From an uncultured Mycoplasmatota bacterium (GTDB taxonomy: Bacteria > Bacillota_I > Bacilli_A > RF39 > UBA660): a stretch of DNA of 6,804 nucleotides. The notes under the pieces were generated by a model, which was not told the DNA's origin, did no database searches, and saw only the letters and a program-made list of their open reading frames with translations. This document shows, one piece after another, positions 1 through 5,618 of the stretch (positions are counted from its first letter, which is position 1; every line of letters starts with the position of its first letter). The stretch is taken from contig CAMMBO010000043.1 of the NCBI GenBank assembly GCA_946494435.1, positions 1 to 6,804 on the forward strand, written 5' to 3'. The translations under genes and the position numbers were made by a program.

Positions 1-634
1 ATATATAATTATTAGGGTCTTCTCCTGTTATAAAGGTATCTACTCCATCATCATAGGTACTTCCACTACTAAGATTTGCTATTACTGTTTCTCCTACATT
101 TAATTCGGCTTCTTCAAATAAATGTCCATTACTAGGAAGACTTAAATCATTATAATCAAGTCCTACTCCAACTCCTAAAGTTATTGTTATGCTACTATTA
201 GAATTATTTGATACTTTTATTGTATAAGTATTACTAGAACCACTAGAACCACTTTTTTCTAAGTTTGTTCCTGCTGCTACTGGAGGAATGTTTAACCCCT
301 CATCTACAACATACCCCGCTGTTACATCACTAGGTAAACTCCCTACGTAATAAAAATTAAATCTTGCAACTCTATTATTTGGATTACTTAAAGTTACACT
401 AAACTCCTTTGTTGTATTTGCTGGTACAGATAAAATATTGCTTTCTGTACTATCTACTTGTAAAGTATAATCTAAGTTACCTGTAATTATACTTATAGCA
501 TTTTCTTTTTCTTTTGATACTGTAAACATAGCATATGAAAAGTAACTCCCTAATAATAATAAGCAAATAAGTCCAACCACTAAAATATAGAACTTAGATA
601 CATCTATTTTCATAATTTCTTTGATTCTACGCAT
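1..634 (-). CDS. Partial secreted/surface protein with SipW/TasA-like signal peptide (3' end cut by window edge)
   Basis: The frame is open from ATG at 634 to the left edge: 211 residues, no stop. The basic N-terminus MRRIKEIMK is followed by a hydrophobic segment (about 15-33) ending in SYFSYAMFTVSKEKENAISIITGNLDY. This is the layout of SipW-cognate signal peptides of TasA/camelysin-type proteins (G.YA.FT... then aGnLdy). The mature part (about 36-211) is rich in Ser, Asn, Thr and Gly, with beta-like strands such as KEFSVTLSNPNN and TYTIKVSNNSNSSITITL and a GSSGSS linker near 129-134, and it has no Cys after the signal region. This suggests an exported beta-sandwich or fibre-type protein; the exact family is not certain. 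ATG 634 is chosen because AGGGTGAG lies just upstream; GTG 643 and ATG 613 are weaker. It lies 61 nt after trpS on the same strand, so it may be a separate transcription unit or the tail of the pilin operon. No SipW peptidase is visible here. Confidence 0.8.
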   Translation of the reverse strand, partial: MRRIKEIMKIDVSKFYILVVGLICLLLLGSYFSYAMFTVSKEKENAISIITGNLDYTLQVDSTESNILSVPANTTKEFSVTLSNPNNRVARFNFYYVGSLPSDVTAGYVVDEGLNIPPVAAGTNLEKSGSSGSSNTYTIKVSNNSNSSITITLGVGVGLDYNDLSLPSNGHLFEEAELNVGETVIANLSSGSTYDDGVDTFITGEDPNNYI

Positions 635-638
635 TGCA

Positions 639-646
639 CTCACCCT
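639..646 (-). promoter_or_regulatory. Ribosome binding site AGGGTGAG for the partial surface protein
   Basis: AGGGTGAG contains GGTGA, which pairs with the 3' end of 16S rRNA. Its GGTGA core is 5 nt from the ATG at 634. This decides the start against the in-frame GTG at 643, which is itself part of the site. Confidence 0.6.
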
Positions 647-658
647 ATCTTCATATAA

Positions 659-687
659 ATAGTATCATTAAATAGCTTATTAGTAAA
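659..687 (-). promoter_or_regulatory. Candidate sigma-A promoter for the surface protein at the left edge
   Basis: In the 61-nt gap after trpS the minus strand reads TTTACT (687-682), a 17-nt spacer, then TACTAT (664-659). The spacer ends in TGA, giving an extended -10 of the TGN type. Each hexamer matches the consensus at only 4 of 6 positions. Spacing is optimal and the implied start near 652 leaves a leader of about 18 nt containing the ribosome binding site. In such AT-rich DNA chance matches are common, so this is tentative. Confidence 0.35.
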
Positions 688-695
688 GTCTATTT

Positions 696-1742
696 TTACT
701 CATCAAAATAATCTATCAACATAGCTTTCTTTACTTTCTTTAAAGTAGCTTCTGCTTTTTCTTTAGCTTTCATACTACCTTCTTTTAAAATATCATATAC
801 AAGATCAATATTTTCTTCATAATACTTTCTCTTTTCTCTTATAGGTCTTAGTATATCTTCTATAACATCATATAAAAATCTCTTTACTTTAACATCTCCT
901 ACCCCACCTTTTTCATAATGAGCTTTCAATTCATCTAGATTTTTATAAATAGGTAAATATTTCTTAAAGTGTTCTTCAGTTGATAAAGCCTCTAAATATA
1001 TAAACACAGTATTATTCTTAGTATCTCCAGGATCTTCTACTCTTATATGATTAGGATCTGTATACATACTCATTACTTTTTTCTTAACAGTATCACTATC
1101 ATCTTTTAAATATATACAATTACCTAATGATTTACTCATCTTAGCTTTACCATCTGTACCTGGTAATCTTCTACATATTTTATTATCAGGTATAACAGCC
1201 TTAGGCTCAACAAGAGTTTCCCCATATATGTTATTAAAACTTCTAACTATTTCTCTTGCTTGTTCAATCATTGGTAGTTGATCATCACCTACAGGAATAA
1301 TAGTAGATTCAAATGCTGTTATATCTGCTGTTTGACTAATAGGATAATTTAAAAATCCTACAGGAATACTATTACCAAAATCTTTTTGTTTTAGCTCTTG
1401 CTTTACAGTAGGATTTCTCTCTAATCTTGATAACGTTACAAGATTCATATAATACATAGTGAGTTCACACAAAGATGGAATCATACTTTGAATAAATATT
1501 GTAACTTTAGAAGGATCTAAACCTACTGATAAATAATCTAATGCTACTTCTATAATATTATCTCTAACTTTCTTAGGATTATTAAAATTATCTGTTAAAG
1601 CTTGAGTATCAGCGATAAATACATACATCTCATCATAGTCACCCTTATTTTGTAGTTCAACTCTATTCTTTAAGGAGCCTACATAATGACCCAAATGTAA
1701 ATTACCAGTAGGTCTATCACCTGTCAAAATTATTTTTTTCAT
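696..1742 (-). CDS. trpS: Tryptophanyl-tRNA synthetase (TrpRS)
   Basis: Class Ic aminoacyl-tRNA synthetase, cytosolic, which charges tRNA-Trp with tryptophan using ATP. The 348 residues match the usual full length. Visible signatures: the HIGH-type motif in PTGNLHLGHYVGS (HLGH at 16-19), the YPISQTADI segment (133-141) whose Asp140 corresponds to the family's indole-binding Asp, the GDDQ motif (152-155), and KMSKS at 201-205 inside GTDGKAKMSKSLGN. MSMYTDPNHIRVEDPG (about 224-239) is typical of the Firmicutes/Clostridia version. It starts at ATG 1742 with AAGGA (1757-1753) 10 nt upstream overlapping the stop of the WG-repeat gene; stop is TAA. No T-box leader fits in the 13-nt gap, although many Firmicutes trpS genes are T-box controlled, so here it appears to depend on the upstream surface-protein message or a promoter inside it. 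The protein contains no Trp. Function is near certain; whether it is the only trpS copy cannot be told. Confidence 0.98.
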   Translation of the reverse strand: MKKIILTGDRPTGNLHLGHYVGSLKNRVELQNKGDYDEMYVFIADTQALTDNFNNPKKVRDNIIEVALDYLSVGLDPSKVTIFIQSMIPSLCELTMYYMNLVTLSRLERNPTVKQELKQKDFGNSIPVGFLNYPISQTADITAFESTIIPVGDDQLPMIEQAREIVRSFNNIYGETLVEPKAVIPDNKICRRLPGTDGKAKMSKSLGNCIYLKDDSDTVKKKVMSMYTDPNHIRVEDPGDTKNNTVFIYLEALSTEEHFKKYLPIYKNLDELKAHYEKGGVGDVKVKRFLYDVIEDILRPIREKRKYYEENIDLVYDILKEGSMKAKEKAEATLKKVKKAMLIDYFDE

Positions 1743-1752
1743 CTAATTCACA

Positions 1753-1757
1753 TCCTT
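1753..1757 (-). promoter_or_regulatory. trpS ribosome binding site overlapping the preceding stop codon
   Basis: The minus strand reads TAAGGATG, where TAA is the stop of the WG-repeat gene and its last two bases begin AAGGA. Spacing to the trpS ATG at 1742 is 10 nt. The overlap implies that ribosomes finishing the upstream gene help load trpS. Confidence 0.6.
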
Positions 1758-3075
1758 ATCTTTTTTCTAAGTAGAATTCATTATTCTTCCTTTTAAGTAC
1801 AAAATAATCATCACTTATTTTAATATCTTCATACTCTACAGGTATAATTTCTTCTCCATCAGAATTAATTATACCATAAAGTGTTTTATTATTAGAAACT
1901 TTACTTACAATAAATATATTAGAATAGTCTGTTAATTCAATATTATCATAATCATATGCTGTTACTCTATTTCCATTAGCGTCTATTATATATTTATTAT
2001 TATCCTGATCTAATACTAAGAATCTATTATTATTTATAATACTAATATTTAAATAATTAAACTCTAATATCTGTTCATTATTAGTATTTATAACTCCAAC
2101 TAAACTATCTTTACCAACAACCGCTAGACCAAAAGTAGTAAAGCTTTCAGTATTATTATAATCATATTGAAAGTCAATAACAGTCTCTTCTTTTTCATTT
2201 ATATAGCCAACTTCATTATTACTATTTATAGCGAAAGCTAGAGAATTAACAAAAGGTCCTATAGCAGTATAAGTATTATTTAAAGTTATTATATTATTAG
2301 TATTTATATTATATATACTATAAAATCCAGTTGGACTAACAAAATAGATATTATTATTGTTAAAGATGGTAGGAGTATAATTATTAAAGCTATCTAATTT
2401 AGTAAAAGATAAATTCTCACTATTATATAAATAAACATCAGTATTATCATCATACATAGCACAAAAAACATAATTATTACTAGAAGAATCAGTAAGTCCA
2501 TAAATTGAATCATATTTATATTCTGTTAAAATTTCTCCTTTATTATTAATTAAAGCCTGTTTTCCTTCATTAGATACTATAAATATACTATCTAATCCTT
2601 CAATACTAGTAATCATTTCAAACTCTTGATCAAATATTTTTTCATTATTTTTATTTATAAAATAGAACTTATTATCTGATACTATTATTAAATCTTTATT
2701 AATTACTTCTATACTACTATAATTTGCATCTATTACTTCCTTACCATGTTCATTTAAAAGACCATAGTTAGTACCATCAGTATATTGAGCTAAGCCATCC
2801 ACAAACTTAAAGTCATCTAAATTTATGGTATTATCATCAAGTCGCATGCTATCTACAATGTCATACTTTAACGATGTAACCTCTTTTCCATCTTCTTTTA
2901 TATATCCATACTTTTTTCCATCACTAACAGCAACATAATGATTAGAGGGAATACCAACATATTTATAATTTAAGGCATTACTATTTAAGTTTGTAACAGT
3001 ATAAATAATTACAGCTATTAAAAGTAGAGCAATGCCTAAAGATGCCAATATAAGTACTATTTTTTTACTTTTCAT
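1756..3075 (-). CDS. Membrane-anchored WG-repeat-like protein
   Basis: 439 residues. Residues 1-5 are basic and 6-29 form one hydrophobic helix, giving a signal anchor with the remainder outside the cell. The outer part is built of about ten degenerate units with a period near 37 residues and the pattern (Y/V)GyInn.geeI...eYd.I. Clear copies start near 55 (YGYIKEDGKEV), 103 (NYGLLNEHGKEV), 172, 288 (EVGYINEKEETV), 325 (LVGVINTNNEQI), 361 and 398 (LYGIINSDGEEIIPVEYEDI). This matches the WG (beta-leucine-rich) repeat family, but Trp is replaced by Tyr, Phe or Val and the whole protein has no Trp. It is very rich in Asn and Ile, with runs such as NNNN at 239-242, in line with AT-rich coding. It starts at ATG 3075, 8 nt after the pilin gene, with GGGGTGA as ribosome binding site; stop TAA. 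Its role is unknown. The coupling to the pilin suggests a partner in pilus assembly, display or adhesion, which is inference. Confidence 0.85.
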   Translation of the reverse strand: MKSKKIVLILASLGIALLLIAVIIYTVTNLNSNALNYKYVGIPSNHYVAVSDGKKYGYIKEDGKEVTSLKYDIVDSMRLDDNTINLDDFKFVDGLAQYTDGTNYGLLNEHGKEVIDANYSSIEVINKDLIIVSDNKFYFINKNNEKIFDQEFEMITSIEGLDSIFIVSNEGKQALINNKGEILTEYKYDSIYGLTDSSSNNYVFCAMYDDNTDVYLYNSENLSFTKLDSFNNYTPTIFNNNNIYFVSPTGFYSIYNINTNNIITLNNTYTAIGPFVNSLAFAINSNNEVGYINEKEETVIDFQYDYNNTESFTTFGLAVVGKDSLVGVINTNNEQILEFNYLNISIINNNRFLVLDQDNNKYIIDANGNRVTAYDYDNIELTDYSNIFIVSKVSNNKTLYGIINSDGEEIIPVEYEDIKISDDYFVLKRKNNEFYLEKR

Positions 3076-3083
3076 AACTTAAA

Positions 3084-3090
3084 TCACCCC
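3084..3090 (-). promoter_or_regulatory. Ribosome binding site GGGGTGA of the WG-repeat gene, overlapping the pilin stop
   Basis: The last three bases, TGA at 3086-3084, are the stop codon of the pilin gene, and together with the four preceding G they form the pairing site GGGGTGA. The ATG follows after 8 nt, at 3075. The arrangement indicates translational coupling of the WG-repeat gene to the pilin gene. Confidence 0.55.
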
Positions 3091-5105
3091 GTTACTCTAA
3101 AGGTATTTTTCATTCCAGAACTATTCTTAAATCTAAATTTTTGACTTGCTCCATCAATAATAATTTTATAATCTCCTGCTGCAAATGAAGAAACATTTAC
3201 TGTATAGGACCCAAGAGTTCTGGTTTCTCCCGTTCCTAGCCATCCTGGACTTGCTATACTGAATGTATCGAGATTTTTTACACACTTATTATTAGTATTA
3301 GCAATACAAAGCGTCCTTGATTGATTCTCTTCCCAAGTATTACTCCAATTATTCATATGTACCCTTACTCGAAAACTAACAGTTGTATTATTAGAAACTT
3401 TTACATTGTCTACATACATAGTATTATATTCTCCAGATTTGCACTGTTCTTTAGTAGGAATTTCTCTATCTTCTGGACATACATAGTAATTATTATTTAA
3501 AACTTTAGCTGACTTTGGACTTTTAAGCGTATATTTCTGATAATAATAGTTATATGTATTTTCTGGGGATTTATTTTGAATATTATTAGCATAATCAGTT
3601 ACCTTTGTATATACTGTATATGTTCCATAACCTGATAAGGTATAACAAAACTTTCTACTTGTTTTATTTACTTGAGCAGTATTATCTTTTATTAATGTAC
3701 CATTAGGATGAGATGGGCTCCATACTTGCATACGTACAGATGATACTCCTGTATTATCTTTGGCAGTAGCACATATTTCTAGAGATTTAGTATTATAAGT
3801 ACCTCTTGATTTATTATAACTGACAGTAGGTCTTGTTCTATCTAATTTAACTGTATATGTTTTAGTTGTTGTGTTACCAGCTTCATCTGTAGCTTTGTAT
3901 TCTACAGTAGATGTTCCACTCGCATTGACGTTTCGGGTCGTGGCATTTATAAAACCATCAGTATTAGTAGATGCTCCAGTTACTTTGTAGGAAACTGTAC
4001 AATTACTTTCCGAATCACTACAAGCACCTCTTAATACTACATAACCACTATACCACGTATTATTAGTATAATTTGATAATGAATTTATATTAGATGTCTC
4101 TTTTAAATCAGTACTATTTTTCTTTTTCTTTAAAACAACACTTAAATCAGGTTTCGTTTTATCTATATTATAACTATCAGTAGTAGCTGTACAACTATTT
4201 CCATTACTATCATAAAGTACAACTCTTATCTTATTAGATCCTTCTGTATTTAAAGTTATACTTTGCTTAGCACTACCTATATAACTATTTAATAATTCTT
4301 CTTTTCCATTAGTTATTTTACTCAGGTCCATTCTATAAGTATTATCTGGTACATTAATATCTACAGTAATATTTTTATTTGTCCACGTCCCTTCTTTGAC
4401 ACTACTATCAAATTCCACAGCACTACAGTCTATTCCATTATATATTGAATACTGTCCTGATTCTCTCGTCGCTCTATTACCGTTTTGATCTATGGCATAT
4501 CCTGTTATTTCATATAAACCTATTTCTGTTAAATTTATTGTTACTTCTTTATTATAGGTCTGATATTCACTATCATAATATTTTTCTTTATCTTTAGTAA
4601 TTACATATCTATATGATGCTACTCCTACATTATCTGTTATATTCATCTTAACAGTTATACTATCATCTGATGAAGCTTTATTAGGAGTAAACGTAATAGT
4701 AGGACTACTTTCATCTTTGTCAGTTTCATATTTATTATCACATTTTAACAAACCATAGTATTGATAATCTTTATCTGTTACTTTTTGACTAGTTACATTG
4801 CTCTCTTTAAAATTACAATCATTATCATCTTCATCTTTAATAGGATCAATATAATTTTCATTTATTAAAGTTTCTAAAGTAACACTTGACGTACCACCTA
4901 TTTTTTTCGGCAACTCACTCCTATGATCGGCAAAATATTCTCTTCCTGCTAATATTAACATGTCCTCTTGACTTTGATAATAACTTTCATCCCCTCTTTT
5001 TAAAATACTTCTTACACTTATATAACCTAAAGTAACTAGTAGTGATAATATTATTATCGTTGCTAGTAATTCTAGCATTGTAAATCCCTTATTCTCTTTA
5101 TTCAT
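3084..5105 (-). CDS. Large type IV prepilin-like protein with multiple Ig-like modules
   Basis: 673 residues, several times a normal pilin. The N-terminus MNKENKG|FTMLELLATIIILSLL is a class III prepilin signal: cleavage after Gly7, Phe as +1, Glu12 as the conserved +5, then the hydrophobic helix (8-35) that packs in the pilus core or anchors in the membrane. The pilin head (about 36-127) has one Cys pair (97, 122). Then come Ig/cadherin-like beta modules near 134-222, 227-315, 317-423 and 426-515, each ending with a D..GN-type strand (AIDQNGNRA, LYDSNGNSC, ATDEAGNTT, VTDYANN). Three modules open after a D.t.P linker (DESSPTITF, DKTKPDLSV, DRTRPTVSY). The C-terminal part (about 525-673) has four Cys and is not recognised. 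All 12 Cys fall in even numbers per module, suggesting disulfides. A good promoter and AGGGATG (5119-5113) precede ATG 5105; stop TGA. It is first gene of a trio with the WG-repeat gene and trpS. It is likely a surface adhesin or pilus subunit and needs a prepilin peptidase encoded elsewhere; a minor or tip pilin is as likely as a major one. Confidence 0.9.
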   Translation of the reverse strand: MNKENKGFTMLELLATIIILSLLVTLGYISVRSILKRGDESYYQSQEDMLILAGREYFADHRSELPKKIGGTSSVTLETLINENYIDPIKDEDDNDCNFKESNVTSQKVTDKDYQYYGLLKCDNKYETDKDESSPTITFTPNKASSDDSITVKMNITDNVGVASYRYVITKDKEKYYDSEYQTYNKEVTINLTEIGLYEITGYAIDQNGNRATRESGQYSIYNGIDCSAVEFDSSVKEGTWTNKNITVDINVPDNTYRMDLSKITNGKEELLNSYIGSAKQSITLNTEGSNKIRVVLYDSNGNSCTATTDSYNIDKTKPDLSVVLKKKKNSTDLKETSNINSLSNYTNNTWYSGYVVLRGACSDSESNCTVSYKVTGASTNTDGFINATTRNVNASGTSTVEYKATDEAGNTTTKTYTVKLDRTRPTVSYNKSRGTYNTKSLEICATAKDNTGVSSVRMQVWSPSHPNGTLIKDNTAQVNKTSRKFCYTLSGYGTYTVYTKVTDYANNIQNKSPENTYNYYYQKYTLKSPKSAKVLNNNYYVCPEDREIPTKEQCKSGEYNTMYVDNVKVSNNTTVSFRVRVHMNNWSNTWEENQSRTLCIANTNNKCVKNLDTFSIASPGWLGTGETRTLGSYTVNVSSFAAGDYKIIIDGASQKFRFKNSSGMKNTFRVTG

Positions 5106-5126
5106 TATCCCACATCCCTATTATAA

Positions 5127-5155
5127 ATTATAAAGTAAAATATAGAAAATTGCAA
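5127..5155 (-). promoter_or_regulatory. Sigma-A promoter for the pilin / WG-repeat / trpS operon
   Basis: The minus strand reads TTGCAA (5155-5150), exactly 17 nt of spacer, then a perfect TATAAT (5132-5127). Transcription would begin near 5120, giving a leader of about 15 nt that just includes the AGGGATG ribosome binding site (5119-5113). A second TATAAT at 5125-5120 would start transcription inside that site and is less likely. The -35 hexamer is its own reverse complement, so it is also present on the strand facing the divergent gene. Confidence 0.6.
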
Positions 5156-5198
5156 AGTAATAATAACATATATTTATTTTTTTTACATATTATTTATT

Positions 5199-5204
5199 AG
5201 GTGA
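5199..5204 (+). promoter_or_regulatory. Ribosome binding site AGGTGA of the small membrane protein
   Basis: AGGTGA, part of the AAGGAGGTGA consensus, lies 6 nt before the ATG at 5211. It fixes the start and supports that this small gene is real. No convincing plus-strand promoter could be assigned in the AT-rich region upstream. Confidence 0.65.
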
Positions 5205-5210
5205 ATCTAA

Positions 5211-5576
5211 ATGAATTATTTAAAAAAAATAGGAAAATTTTTATTAACTACTATTGTTAGTATAGTTATTTTAGGATTATTATTAAATATTTTATATTAT
5301 TTTGATATTATAAATAACAATATTTATAATATCATGAAAATGGCTATAGTTTTAATTGTTCTATTTATCAATGCATTTTTCTTAGGTAAGACATCTATAA
5401 AATATGGAATGATTGAAGGCTTAAAACTAGGAGCAATTTTTCTATTTGTAATGATTATCTTAAAGTTAATAACTAATAGTACTTTTGATATTAGAACTTT
5501 TATTTATAGTTTAATTATTTTACTAACAACTAGTGTAGGGGCAATTATTGGTATTAATAGAAAAGAAAAGAAATAA
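5211..5576 (+). CDS. Small four-helix membrane protein, TIGR04086/YrzE-like (DUF3792)
   Basis: 121 residues with four hydrophobic stretches at about 8-31, 41-59, 69-87 and 94-114 and a basic tail NRKEKK, the layout of an integral membrane protein with both ends inside. The segment FFLGKTSIKYGMIEGLKLGA (57-75), a Gly-containing turn entering helix 3, resembles the F.G...kkGwl.Gl..G core of the TIGR04086/DUF3792 family, known from Bacillus YrzE and clostridial homologues. The family's biochemical function is not established, so none is assigned. The start is supported by AGGTGA 6 nt upstream, and TAA ends 2 nt before the stop codon of the convergent trmK. It is the only plus-strand gene in the window and diverges from the pilin operon, so a functional link to the pilin is possible but not shown. 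Family assignment is by pattern and moderately sure; coding status is well supported. Confidence 0.8.
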   Translation: MNYLKKIGKFLLTTIVSIVILGLLLNILYYFDIINNNIYNIMKMAIVLIVLFINAFFLGKTSIKYGMIEGLKLGAIFLFVMIILKLITNSTFDIRTFIYSLIILLTTSVGAIIGINRKEKK

Positions 5577-5618
5577 AGTTAAGAGCTTAACATCTCTTCT
5601 AAATACTTTATTTCTTTT
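5566..5618. terminator. Bidirectional AT-rich hairpin between two convergent genes
   Basis: Left arm 5566-5578 (AAAAGAAATAAAG) and right arm 5606-5618 (CTTTATTTCTTTT) are perfect 13-nt reverse complements. The 27-nt interval holds a second, inner stem: AAGAG (5581-5585) with CTCTT (5594-5598). The right arm ends in a run of T to 5620 on the plus strand, and the mirrored T-rich stretch lies in the left arm on the minus strand, so it could end both transcripts. The hairpin overlaps both coding ends, covering the last codons and stop of each gene. The outer stem is nearly all A-T, weaker than a classic intrinsic terminator, and could partly reflect Lys-rich coding; hence moderate confidence. Confidence 0.5.

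Noticed and set aside
635..695. Intrinsic terminator after trpS (AAATAG ... CTATTT)
   Set aside because: Only a 6-bp A-T-rich stem with a 14-nt loop and no T run after it; the same bases fit a promoter better.
1743..1755. T-box or other riboswitch before trpS
   Set aside because: Only 13 nt separate trpS from the upstream stop codon; there is no space, and no T-box-like sequence was noticed upstream within the WG-repeat gene.
2200..2420. Tandem TAT/ATT simple repeats inside the WG-repeat gene
   Set aside because: They encode Asn/Ile-rich stretches in an open frame and have no regular unit; AT bias explains them.
3084..3086. TGA read as Trp (Mycoplasma code), which would extend the pilin
   Set aside because: Trp codons inspected in rpoD and the pilin are TGG, housekeeping frames have no internal TGA, and reading through this TGA soon meets a second TGA and then TAG. 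TGA acts as stop.
5164..5193. Plus-strand promoter with -10 TATTAT (5188-5193)
   Set aside because: No acceptable -35 at 16-18 nt, and transcription would start on top of the ribosome binding site at 5199-5204.
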